DNA of 17,657 nucleotides from positions 1 to 17,657 of the forward strand of contig JAFYGX010000012.1 in the NCBI GenBank assembly GCA_017543025.1, read 5' to 3'. The DNA comes from Solobacterium sp. Lineage in GTDB: Bacteria > Bacillota_I > Bacilli_A > Erysipelotrichales > Erysipelotrichaceae. Under the pieces are notes generated by a model that was not told the DNA's origin, ran no database searches, and was given only the letters and a program-made list of their open reading frames with translations. Below are positions 8,022-15,159 of the stretch, one piece after another. Positions within the stretch are counted from its first letter, which is position 1. Each line of letters starts with the position of its first letter. Both the position numbers and the translations under genes were made by a program.

Positions 8022-8037
8022 CTGGGAGGGGAAAGAG

Positions 8038-8259
8038 ATGAAGACATTGCGTGACGCAAAGATCAATGAAACGGTGAAAGTCGTAAAACTTCATGGCGAA
8101 GGTGCTGTGAAGCGCAGGATCATGGACATGGGTATCACCAAGGGAGTCGAAGTCTATATCCGTAAAGTCGCTCCGCTTGGTGATCCGGTGGAAGTAACGG
8201 TCCGTAATTATGAATTATCCATCCGCAAAAACGATGCGGAAATGATTGAAATTGCCTGA
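8038..8259 (+). CDS. feoA: FeoA family protein (second copy)
   Basis: This is a 73-residue FeoA domain protein. It shows the classic KRRIMDMGITKGVEVYIRKVAPLGDPVEV arrangement (about 25-53), in which LxxMGIxxGxxI/V and PLGDP are family marks. I chose ATG 8038 because GGGAGGGG at 8024-8031 lies just upstream; the in-frame TTG at 7981 would fall inside the first feoA. It is closer to canonical FeoA than the first copy because of the PLGDP loop. Two feoA genes before feoB are common in Clostridia and Erysipelotrichia. Confidence 0.93.
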   Translation: MKTLRDAKINETVKVVKLHGEGAVKRRIMDMGITKGVEVYIRKVAPLGDPVEVTVRNYELSIRKNDAEMIEIA

Positions 8260-8281
8260 TAGAAAAGGGGAAACAGAACAT

Positions 8282-10438
8282 ATGAATGGAAAAACAGTGA
8301 TTGCCCTGGCGGGAAATCCGAACTGCGGCAAAACGACATTATTCAATGCACTGACCGGAGCCAATCAGTATGTCGGCAACTGGCCGGGCGTAACCGTTGA
8401 AAAGAAAGAAGGCAGACTGAAAGGCCATGAGGATGTAATCGTCGAAGACCTTCCGGGTATTTATTCGCTGTCGCCGTATACACTGGAGGAAGTGGTTTCA
8501 AGAAACTACCTGACTGAAGAAAAACCGGATGTGATTCTCAATATCGTGGACGGTACGAATCTGGAACGCAATCTGTATCTTACGACCCAGCTTGCCGAGA
8601 TCGGGATTCCGATGGTGCTGGCGGTAAATATGATGGATCTCGTTCAGAAGCGCGGTGATTCCATTGATTTCGATCAGATCGGCAGAACGCTTGGCTGCAG
8701 GGTTGTCAATATCTCTGCCCTGAAACAAAGAGGTACGATGGATGCGGCAGAAGCTGCAGTCGAGGCGGCTGCTTCGGGTGTCAGACCGACTCCGGTCACC
8801 TATTCTGAGCAGGTTGAAAAGGCGCTGAGTGAAATAGCCGCAATGATTGAAGTGCCTGAGGAGATGAGACGGTTCTATGCGGTTAAAGTGTTTGAACGGG
8901 ATGACAAGGCAATCGAGAAGCTCGGACTCAGTCAGGAAACGGAAAAAAAAGCCGACGCCATTACGAAAAAAACAGAGGCTGAACTGGATGACGATGCGGA
9001 ATCGATTATCACGAATGAGCGCTACGTAGCAATTGAGAAGCTGCTGAAAGACGGATACAGGAAGCAGGGGCAGGGAAAGATGACCCTCTCCGACCAGATC
9101 GACAGAATTGTAACCAACCGCTGGCTTGCAATTCCGATCTTCCTGGTCGTGATGTGGATTGTATATTATTTTTCCATTCAGACGGTTGGTACATGGGCAA
9201 CAGACTGGACCAATGATGTGCTCTTCGGGGAGATCGTTCCCGGCTTTGTCGGCGGCCTGCTTGCATCGATCGGTGTAGCGGAAGGAACCTGGCTGTATGG
9301 TCTGATCATGGACGGTATTGTGGCCGGAGTCGGCGCAGTGCTTGGCTTTGTGCCGCAGATGCTCGTGCTGTTCTTCTTCCTTGCTTTCCTGGAAGGCTGC
9401 GGATACATGGCGAGAATTGCCTTCATCATGGACCGTATCTTCCGGAAATTCGGCCTTTCCGGTAAATCGTTCATTCCGATGATGATCGGTACCGGATGCG
9501 GGGTGCCGGGTATCATGGCAAGCCGGACAATTGAAAATGAACGCGACCGCCGTATGACGATCATGACAACAACCTTTATTCCCTGCGGCGCCAAGCTGCC
9601 GGTAATCTCTCTGATTGCCGGGGCGATGTTTGACAACTCTGCCTGGGTCGGCTGGAGTATTTACTTCCTTGGCATTGCGGCTATTGTCATTTCCGGAATC
9701 ATTCTCAAAAAGACAAAGCGGTTCGCCGGTGAGCCTGCCCCGTTTGTGATGGAGCTGCCGGAATACCATATGCCGACACTGTCTTCCATTCTGCATTCCA
9801 TGTGGGAACGCGGCTGGTCTTTCATCAAAAAGGCCGGGACGATCATTACGCTGGCAACCATTCTTGTCTGGTTCCTGTCGAACTTCGGTTTCTATAACGG
9901 AAGCTTTGGCATTCTGCCGGAAGAGGACTTCATGGAACATTCACTGCTTGCCGGGCTCGGAAATGCATTTGCATGGCTGTTTATTCCGCTCGGCTGGGGA
10001 AAATGGAAACCGGCAGTGGCGACTTTGACGGGTCTCATCGCAAAAGAGAATGTCGTCGGAACCTTCGGCGTACTGTACAAATACGGAGAGATTTCCGAAG
10101 AAGGACAGGAAATCTGGGCGAATCTCCGGGCGGATTTCATACCGATCGCCGCCTATTCCTTCCTTGCCTTCAATATGCTGTGTGCGCCCTGCTTTGCGGC
10201 AATCGGTGCAATCAGACGGGAAATGAACAGCACAAACTGGACCCTGTTCGCAGTTGGATATGAGTGCCTCTTCGCCTATGCGATTGCGCTGATTATCTAT
10301 CAGATCGGCGGTCTCTTACTGGGACAGGTTGGCTTCAGCTTCTTTACAGTCCTGGCTGTTGCGGTGCTTGCGACAGGTATCTGGCTTCTGGTACGGCCTT
10401 ATAAAGAAGCCGCAAAACTTGAGGCGGTCAGAGCCTGA
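8282..10438 (+). CDS. feoB: Ferrous iron transporter B
   Basis: From ATG 8282 the protein has 718 residues. The N-terminal G domain has G1 GNPNCGKTT (11-19), G3 DLPG (56-59), G4 NMMD (116-119) and G5 SALK (145-148). A helical linker follows to about residue 270. The membrane domain then begins with WLAIPIFLVVMWIVYYF and contains the Gate-type motifs GCGVPGIMASRT and, near the C-terminus, CAPCFAAIGAIRREM. FeoB moves Fe2+ into the cytoplasm under low-oxygen or reducing conditions. AAAGGGG (8264-8270) is 11 nt from the ATG, and an in-frame TTG at 8246 overlaps the preceding gene and is rejected. No feoC is visible; a terminator follows directly. Confidence 0.97.
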   Translation: MNGKTVIALAGNPNCGKTTLFNALTGANQYVGNWPGVTVEKKEGRLKGHEDVIVEDLPGIYSLSPYTLEEVVSRNYLTEEKPDVILNIVDGTNLERNLYLTTQLAEIGIPMVLAVNMMDLVQKRGDSIDFDQIGRTLGCRVVNISALKQRGTMDAAEAAVEAAASGVRPTPVTYSEQVEKALSEIAAMIEVPEEMRRFYAVKVFERDDKAIEKLGLSQETEKKADAITKKTEAELDDDAESIITNERYVAIEKLLKDGYRKQGQGKMTLSDQIDRIVTNRWLAIPIFLVVMWIVYYFSIQTVGTWATDWTNDVLFGEIVPGFVGGLLASIGVAEGTWLYGLIMDGIVAGVGAVLGFVPQMLVLFFFLAFLEGCGYMARIAFIMDRIFRKFGLSGKSFIPMMIGTGCGVPGIMASRTIENERDRRMTIMTTTFIPCGAKLPVISLIAGAMFDNSAWVGWSIYFLGIAAIVISGIILKKTKRFAGEPAPFVMELPEYHMPTLSSILHSMWERGWSFIKKAGTIITLATILVWFLSNFGFYNGSFGILPEEDFMEHSLLAGLGNAFAWLFIPLGWGKWKPAVATLTGLIAKENVVGTFGVLYKYGEISEEGQEIWANLRADFIPIAAYSFLAFNMLCAPCFAAIGAIRREMNSTNWTLFAVGYECLFAYAIALIIYQIGGLLLGQVGFSFFTVLAVAVLATGIWLLVRPYKEAAKLEAVRA

Positions 10439-10458
10439 GCGGCAATTGTTGTGGACAG

Positions 10459-10505
10459 AAACAAACGGAATTCTTCCTGCTGGAACGAGTTCCGTTTGTT
10501 TATAT
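10459..10505 (+). terminator. Terminator after feoB
   Basis: The perfect 12-bp arms AAACAAACGGAA (10459-10470) and TTCCGTTTGTTT (10490-10501) lie 20 nt after the feoB stop. The T-run is interrupted, so some read-through is possible. Confidence 0.7.
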
Positions 10506-10602
10506 TCTGCGGCTCAGAACACCGCTGAAAACGAACAGATGGCGGGAAGGATACGCAGACCGGATGACAGAAACGCCGGAAGAATTTTGTTGAAAATCAT
10601 TC

Positions 10603-10630
10603 TTCACAACCCCGGCTTTCATCGTATAAT
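10603..10630 (+). promoter_or_regulatory. Promoter of msmK
   Basis: TTCACA (10603-10608), a 16-nt spacer and a perfect TATAAT (10625-10630) give the best sigma-A promoter in the window. Initiation near 10637 would create a leader of about 200 nt. A second weak candidate, TTCAGA-17-TATACA (10786-10814), is less likely because transcripts would begin at the ribosome binding site. Confidence 0.75.
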
Positions 10631-10636
10631 TCTAGG

Positions 10637-10835
10637 TATAGAGCCATGAAAGCGCTGACATGAGTCAGCCGCATTCAGGACTCTCGCCAGTAAGTTTCGC
10701 AGCTGATTGAGGGCATGAACGGAAGATACGGCGGATGCGGAACGCCGGATTCAGAATCGTCAGGCAGCCTCATACACGCGGGAACTTCAGAATTCTTTCT
10801 AAACATTTTATACAGAAAGGGGCAAAGAGAAAGAC
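10637..10835 (+). promoter_or_regulatory. Long 5' leader of msmK, possible structured RNA, class unknown
   Basis: About 200 nt lie between the inferred start and the msmK ATG. Visible pairings are GCTGAC-ATGA-GTCAGC (10654-10669), GGCG/CGCC (10730-10733 with 10743-10746), GATT-CAG-AATC (10748-10758), and TGAGG/CCTCA (10708-10712 with 10768-10772) that would enclose the last two in a branched domain. I recognise no known riboswitch consensus and no terminator stem just before the gene. Short ATG ORFs are present, for example 5 codons at 10644 running into 16 codons, and 46 codons at 10715 overlapping the msmK start, but none has a strong ribosome binding site. Confidence 0.4.
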
Positions 10836-12023
10836 ATGGCAACAGTATCACTTAGACACATCGTTAAGATTTATCCCAACACCGCTGATTCCAAAAAGAC
10901 TCAGAAGAAGACAAACCTCAAGGTAACAGAAGAAGGCGTTCTTGCTGTTCAGGACTTCAACCTGGAGATTGCAGACCAGGAATTCATCGTTCTGGTTGGT
11001 CCTTCCGGCTGCGGTAAGTCCACAACACTGCGAATGGTCGCTGGTCTCGAAGAAATCTCCAAAGGTGAACTCTACATCGACAACAAGCTGATGAATGATG
11101 TTGCACCGAAGGACAGAGATATCGCGATGGTATTCCAGAACTACGCGCTGTATCCGCACATGACAGTTCGTCAGAACATGGAATTCCCGCTGAAGCTCCG
11201 CAAGGTTCCGAAGGCTGAAATCGACAAGGCAGTTGATCAGGCAGCTGAAATCCTCGGCATCACACAGTATCTCGACCGTAAGCCGAAGGCTCTCTCCGGT
11301 GGTCAGAGACAGCGTGTTGCGATCGGTCGTGCGATCGTTCGTAACCCGAAGGTTCTCCTCATGGACGAGCCGCTGTCCAACCTGGATGCGAAACTCCGTA
11401 ACCAGATGCGTGCTGAGATCATCAAGCTCCGCCACAGACTGAACACAACCTTCATCTACGTTACTCATGACCAGACGGAAGCTATGACACTTGGTGACCG
11501 TATTGTTATCATGAAGGACGGTGTTATCCAGCAGATCGGCACACCGCAGGAAGTTTATGACAGCCCGGTCAACATGTTCGTAGCCGGCTTCATCGGTGTT
11601 CCTCAGATGAACTTCTATGACGGAAAACTGCTCCGTTCCGCAGACGGCAAGTATTCCGTACAGGTCGAGAACGCAGTCATCGAGCTCGCTCCTGAGAAGC
11701 AGAAGAACCTCGCTGCTCACAACGTGAGTGCACAGGATGTTACAGTCGGCGTTCGTCCGGATCACATCTCGCTCAAGGAAGTACCGGGCAAGATGATCCG
11801 CGGTACCGTTGACGTATCCGAACTTATGGGCTCTTCCGTACATCTGCACATCAACGCCTGCAACAAGGACGGTGTCATCATCGTTCCGACGCTCGAGCTC
11901 AAGGGGAACAAGACTTTTACGATGGGTTCACCGATCGATTTCACCTTTGGTGGAAACGTTGTGAACGTATTTGCGAAGGATTCCGGCAAGAACCTGGAAT
12001 TCTCCAACGATACACAGGCCTGA
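10836..12023 (+). CDS. msmK: Sugar ABC transporter ATP-binding protein (MsmK/UgpC type)
   Basis: This 395-residue ATPase energises carbohydrate ABC importers from the cytoplasmic face. Motifs are Walker [10 protein letters not shown] (55-63), Q-loop Gln101, signature LSGGQ (153-157), Walker B VLLMDEP (173-179), D-loop SNLDAKLR and switch His211. A C-terminal OB-fold (TOBE-like) regulatory region starts near 245. Relative to textbook MsmK there is a lysine-rich insert at about residues 15-35 before the conserved AVQDFNLEI strand. It is transcribed alone, with no permease or binding protein nearby, so it probably serves several sugar importers as shared MsmK ATPases do. Its codon use (CGT, AAC, CTC, AAG, GTT) differs from the AGA/CGG/CTG-rich neighbours and suggests high expression. 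Confidence 0.93.
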   Translation: MATVSLRHIVKIYPNTADSKKTQKKTNLKVTEEGVLAVQDFNLEIADQEFIVLVGPSGCGKSTTLRMVAGLEEISKGELYIDNKLMNDVAPKDRDIAMVFQNYALYPHMTVRQNMEFPLKLRKVPKAEIDKAVDQAAEILGITQYLDRKPKALSGGQRQRVAIGRAIVRNPKVLLMDEPLSNLDAKLRNQMRAEIIKLRHRLNTTFIYVTHDQTEAMTLGDRIVIMKDGVIQQIGTPQEVYDSPVNMFVAGFIGVPQMNFYDGKLLRSADGKYSVQVENAVIELAPEKQKNLAAHNVSAQDVTVGVRPDHISLKEVPGKMIRGTVDVSELMGSSVHLHINACNKDGVIIVPTLELKGNKTFTMGSPIDFTFGGNVVNVFAKDSGKNLEFSNDTQA

Positions 12024-12032
12024 GTTTTTCAG

Positions 12033-12064
12033 AAAGCATAGTGGAAACACTGTGCTTTTTTTTT
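12033..12064 (+). terminator. Terminator of msmK
   Basis: AAAGCATAGTG (12033-12043) pairs with CACTGTGCTTT (12048-12058) around a GAAA tetraloop, with one T-G wobble, and runs into nine T. It begins 10 nt after the msmK stop. Confidence 0.92.
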
Positions 12065-12132
12065 ATGGCTCTGCAGGGGCTGTTCGGACAGAATCTGTTC
12101 AATTTCCAAAAACTCGCCCGGTTCCTGTCGCA

Positions 12133-12168
12133 TGTGTCTCTGTTATCACGTACAATGAAACAGACACA
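12133..12168 (+). repeat. Inverted repeat in the gap before the surface-protein remnant
   Basis: TGTGTC-TC-TGTT (12133-12144) pairs with AACAGACACA (12159-12168), with a two-base bulge and a 14-base loop that contains TACAAT. No good -35 accompanies that hexamer and no T-run follows. The rest of 12065-12304 shows no convincing gene; a 38-codon ATG frame at 12065 lacks a ribosome binding site. Confidence 0.4.
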
Positions 12169-12304
12169 GCGTAATCTCTGATAGATATTGAAGCGGTATC
12201 CGAGATTGACCGCATGATGGGCGGGATATTCTGTCCAGAAAAAACATGATACAGAGACCCTTCAGCTGGCGCGTTAGGTCAGAGAAGGGGGATTATTTGA
12301 GAAT

Positions 12305-13161
12305 ATGAAAAATCCGTATGACCATACGGAACAGGAAACCGTTTCTGCAGCTGTTGAAGTGATCAGCGAACCGACTGCTTCAAAGCCGGGAGAAGTGCAG
12401 TACACCGCAGTGTTTCTGAATCCTTCATTCTCTGCACAGACAAAGAAGACAGGCATTCCGGCTGTCACCTACAGTACTGTGAAAGGGAATGATTCAGAAT
12501 GGAAGAAAGTGCTGTTTCTCTTTCCTTTACCTTCCGGCGTTCCTGGAAGGGAGAGGAGACTGCGAAGTATTTCCGTTTGGTTCAGATTGACGGAACGGAG
12601 ATTGCGGCTTCCGGCTACGCACCTGAAACATCCGGGTTTGACATTTCACTTCTGCCGGATACGCTGAACAGGCTCACGGCAGGAAAACATACGATTACCG
12701 CCGTATTTGAAGACGGCAGGGCAGAAGCTGTTTTCCGTGTTACAGACAGCAGTCTGATTGCGATGTTCCGGATGTACAACCCGAACAGCGGGGAGCACTT
12801 CTATACAGGAAGCACAGCTGAACGGGACAGCCTGATTCAGAACGGGTGGACCTATGCAGGGATTGCCTTCCGGGCGCCGGTGAGGTCAGATCATCCGATG
12901 TGCCGTCTCTATAATCCTTCTGCGGGGGATCACCATTACACCGGCAATGCGAACGAGCGCGACATGCTTGTCAAAGCCGGATGGAAATCGGAAGGAATCG
13001 CATTCTATGCCTCGGATTCTTCCGGCGTGTCGATGTACCGGCTGTATAACCCGAATGCGGTTACCGGTTCGCATCACTACACATCCAGTACAGCGGAATG
13101 GAACCAGCTGAGCGGACTGGGATGGAAGGATGAAGGAACTGGCTTTTATGCCGCAGGATAA
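12305..13161 (+). pseudogene. Frameshifted fragment of a repeat-rich surface protein
   Basis: Two frames overlap here. The first (12305 onward) gives EVQYTAVFLNPSFSAQTKK, the beta-strand pattern 'YTATFTNPAFxTQTK' found repeatedly in large Firmicutes surface proteins, then VTYSTVKGNDSEWKK. The second (from about 12508 to the stop at 13159-13161) continues with SAVSLSFTFRRSWKGEET and ends at GKHTITAVFEDGRAEAVF. Together they restore one familiar Ig-like domain (GxxSxWxKGSxxxLxFxFxRS...GKHTxTxxFxDG). The break is therefore a one-base loss (or equivalent) near 12500-12512. No signal peptide, cell-wall anchor or strong start is seen; the frame is open upstream only to a TAG at 12275-12277, so the 5' end also looks lost. 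Three DUF5648-like repeats follow. A short protein made from ATG 12499 is possible but lacks a ribosome binding site. Confidence 0.65.
12757..13155 (+). repeat. Three tandem DUF5648-like repeats
   Basis: Protein repeats of about 40 residues lie at 12757-12876, 12892-13014 and 13027-13155. Each has [MC][FYC]R[ML]YNP, then [EDS]H[FH]YT, an acidic A-E-[RW] helix and GW...[AE]G.[AG]F. The third carries an insert (AVTGS) before HHYT. Such repeats close many secreted hydrolases and adhesins of gut Firmicutes, and their role is not known to me. Confidence 0.85.
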
Positions 13162-13190
13162 TAGACGCTTAACCGATTGAACCGGTTTGA

Positions 13191-13223
13191 ACAGACCGCT
13201 TTCCGAAAGGCGGTCTGTTTTTT
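13191..13223 (+). terminator. Terminator after the surface-protein remnant
   Basis: ACAGACCGC (13191-13199) pairs perfectly with GCGGTCTGT (13210-13218) around a ten-base loop and is followed by T6. The terminator is intact although the gene before it is broken. Confidence 0.92.
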
Positions 13224-13289
13224 GCGGGAAGCGCGCAGGTTTCTGGAAATTTCAGCGGATATCAGTGGCTAACAGCAGGAAGGAGAGAT

Positions 13290-13295
13290 TATAAT
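13290..13295 (+). promoter_or_regulatory. Probable -10 box of the ldh promoter
   Basis: A perfect TATAAT lies at 13290-13295. The region 17-18 nt upstream (TGGCTA) matches the -35 consensus poorly, so the promoter may need an activator or be weak. Initiation would be near 13302, 44 nt before the ldh ATG. Confidence 0.5.
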
Positions 13296-13345
13296 AAGCA
13301 AAGAGACATACGGAAGAAATTCCGGAAAGGAGATCATAATTTCAT

Positions 13346-14311
13346 ATGAGCATTAATCATCGCAAGGTGGCAGTGATCGGCTGCGGATTTGTCGGGTCTA
13401 CCAGTGCGTTTGCACTGATGCAGAGCGGTTTGTTTTCTGAAATGGTTCTGCTGGACGTCAATCATGAAAAGGCAGAAGGCGAGGCGATGGACATCAGTCA
13501 CGGAACTGCGCTTACCCATCCGATGCGCGTGTATGCAGGTGACTATGACGATGTCGCAGACGCTGCAATTATCGTTGTGACCGCAGGTGCAGCTCAGAAG
13601 CCTGGTGAAACCCGTCTGGACCTGATTCACAAAAATGTATCCATCTTCTCCGGCATTATGAAGGAAATCCGTCAGCGCAAACCGGAGGGTATTATGCTGG
13701 TAGTCGCAAATCCGGTCGATATTCTGACTTACTATGCCGCAAAGACCAGCGGGATGGGGGAAAGCCGGGTGTTCGGGTCCGGTACCGTGCTGGATACCTC
13801 ACGGCTGCGTACATTGCTTGGCTCCAAACTGGACGTGGACAGCAGAAGCATTCATGCATATATCGTCGGAGAACATGGCGACAGTGAGATTGTCTGCTGG
13901 AGCAACGCCAATGTTTCCGGTGTTCCTCTGCCTGACTTCTTCGCGCTGCGCGGAATGGGGGATATCGATCTGAAGGCAACCCAGAATGATATCAGCAATG
14001 ATGTCAAAAACAGCGCATATGAGATCATTGCAAAGAAACATGCGACCTACTACGGCATCGGCATGTCCGTAACCCGCATCTGCAAGGCGATCGCAAAAGA
14101 CGAGAAGTCCGTTCTGCCGGTTTCTGTCGTGCTGAACGGAGAATACGGCATCGAAGGATGTGCGCTTTCCATCCCGGCAATCGTCGGCCGTCATGGCGTG
14201 GAAACGCTTGTACCGATTTCGATGAGCGAAGAGGAGCGGACGCTGCTGGAAAAATCCTCAATTGTTCTGAAAGAGAACATGGCGGATATCGACTTCGCGG
14301 TAAAAGACTGA
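13346..14311 (+). CDS. ldh: L-lactate dehydrogenase
   Basis: This 321-residue protein reduces pyruvate to L-lactate and regenerates NAD+ in fermentation. The Rossmann motif GCGFVG (12-17) and NAD-selecting Asp37 (LLDVN) are present. The active-site loop AAQKPGETRLDL places Gln84 where lactate dehydrogenases have Gln102 and malate dehydrogenases have Arg; Arg90 (Arg109 equivalent), Arg153 (Arg171) and the catalytic His177 in GEHGDSE are intact. AAAGGAGA at 13326-13333 is 12 nt from the ATG, slightly far. It is monocistronic, between its own promoter and terminator. Confidence 0.95.
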   Translation: MSINHRKVAVIGCGFVGSTSAFALMQSGLFSEMVLLDVNHEKAEGEAMDISHGTALTHPMRVYAGDYDDVADAAIIVVTAGAAQKPGETRLDLIHKNVSIFSGIMKEIRQRKPEGIMLVVANPVDILTYYAAKTSGMGESRVFGSGTVLDTSRLRTLLGSKLDVDSRSIHAYIVGEHGDSEIVCWSNANVSGVPLPDFFALRGMGDIDLKATQNDISNDVKNSAYEIIAKKHATYYGIGMSVTRICKAIAKDEKSVLPVSVVLNGEYGIEGCALSIPAIVGRHGVETLVPISMSEEERTLLEKSSIVLKENMADIDFAVKD

Positions 14312-14326
14312 CAGATACAGTTCTTC

Positions 14327-14358
14327 AGATCCGGAGACAGTCCTTCCGGATCTTTTTT
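14327..14358 (+). terminator. Terminator of ldh
   Basis: AGATCCGGA (14327-14335) pairs perfectly with TCCGGATCT (14345-14353) around nine bases and is followed by T6. Confidence 0.93.
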
Positions 14359-14393
14359 GTGTTTCAGCATAAAATGTTTTGACTGCCGGATGA

Positions 14394-14421
14394 TTGAATT
14401 CGTTCTGAAACCTGCTATATT
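14394..14421 (+). promoter_or_regulatory. Promoter of the pantothenate/CoA operon
   Basis: TTGAAT (14394-14399), a 16-nt spacer and TATATT (14416-14421) preceded by TGC (14413-14415) form an extended -10 promoter. Initiation near 14428 leaves about 105 nt before panT. Confidence 0.7.
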
Positions 14422-14446
14422 GATAACGGCGGAGGAAACTGTGACA

Positions 14447-14536
14447 ATGCATGGATTTCCGTCAGTTCCGCGAAGAAAACATCTGTTGGAATTCGCTGCA
14501 TCCCATTGCGTGGAGCGGCAGGAGGAGAAAAAATGA
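14447..14536 (+). CDS. Candidate 29-codon upstream ORF coupled to panT
   Basis: ATG 14447 opens a 29-codon frame beginning MHGFPSVPRRKHLLEF and ending ERQEEKK. GGAGGAA at 14431-14437 lies about 10 nt upstream. Its TGA (14534-14536) overlaps the panT ATG (14533-14535) as ATGA, the same coupling device used throughout the his operon. The Shine-Dalgarno bases fall in the arm GCGGA-GGA-AACTG (14429-14441), which can pair with CAGTTCCGC (14463-14471). I recognise no family. It may be a regulatory leader peptide or simply a chance frame; nothing in its composition marks a particular amino acid for attenuation. Confidence 0.4.
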   Translation: MHGFPSVPRRKHLLEFAASHCVERQEEKK

Positions 14537-15159
14537 ATAAAAACAGAAAACGTACGCAGCAGCTCACTTTGGCGGCTTTTTTTGTGGCCATTGAAATCCT
14601 GATGGCAATTACGCCGATCGGCTATATCCCGGTCGGAGCTATCAACATTACGACGATGCATCTGCCGGTCATCCTGTCAGGCATCATTCTCGGTCCCGTA
14701 TTCGGCGCGCTTACCGGCTTTGTATTCGGTATGACCAGTATGCTGAAGGCGACATTTGCTCCGAATATCACGAGTTTCTGCTTCAGCCCGTTCATTACGG
14801 TCGGCGGTGTTCACGGCAATTTCTGGAGTCTGTTTATTGCCTTTGTTCCGCGCATCACCCTCGGCGTGCTGTCGTTTTATATTTACCGTGCCATGCGCAG
14901 GGCAAACCAGAACAGAGTGCTCTCTGCAGCAGTCTCTGCCGCATGCAATACACTGATCCACACCCTGTTTGTCATGGGATCGATCTGGCTCTTCTTCGGA
15001 AATGCATATGCTGACGCGGCAGGCATTACCGTTGGTGCGGTGATCCTCGCAGTGCTGACCTCGAATGGTATTCTTGAGATCATTCTTGCGGCGATTGTGA
15101 TTCCGGCGCTTGTAAAGGCATTGAAGCCGACGCTCGAAAGGATGGGATTCTATGACTGA
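14533..15159 (+). CDS. panT: ECF transporter S component, probably pantothenate-specific
   Basis: From ATG 14533 (AGGAGGAGA just upstream) the protein has 208 residues and about six hydrophobic segments. The first runs from roughly residue 8 to 27. The second contains TTMHLPVILSGIILGPVFGALTG-type sequence, and later ones span WSLFIAFVPRITLGVLSFY and the two C-terminal helices. This is the layout of the substrate-binding S subunit of energy-coupling factor vitamin importers (ECF_trnsprt family), with TMHLPVI and SFCFSPF as familiar patches. The substrate is inferred from its neighbours: coaBC starts 8 nt inside its 3' end and coaX follows, so pantothenate is the natural cargo. The shared EcfA/A'/T module is not in the window. 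The in-frame TTG at 14506 has no ribosome binding site. Confidence 0.75.
   Translation: MNKNRKRTQQLTLAAFFVAIEILMAITPIGYIPVGAINITTMHLPVILSGIILGPVFGALTGFVFGMTSMLKATFAPNITSFCFSPFITVGGVHGNFWSLFIAFVPRITLGVLSFYIYRAMRRANQNRVLSAAVSAACNTLIHTLFVMGSIWLFFGNAYADAAGITVGAVILAVLTSNGILEIILAAIVIPALVKALKPTLERMGFYD

Noticed and set aside
8498..9940. A 480-codon minus-strand frame opposite feoB
   Set aside because: It is antisense to a certain feoB, is histidine- and arginine-rich with no motif, and shows the usual shadow composition.
10715..10855. A 46-codon frame overlapping the msmK start
   Set aside because: Only a weak GAGGG lies upstream and the frame runs across the msmK ribosome binding site; most likely chance, so it is mentioned only in the leader entry.
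12490..12515. Programmed -1 frameshift as an explanation for the two frames of the surface-protein remnant
   Set aside because: The bases AAGAAAGTG do not form a good X-XXY-YYZ slippery site and I see no stimulatory structure; loss of a base is simpler.
13346..14311. Malate dehydrogenase instead of lactate dehydrogenase
   Set aside because: The substrate loop has Gln84 where malate dehydrogenases carry Arg.
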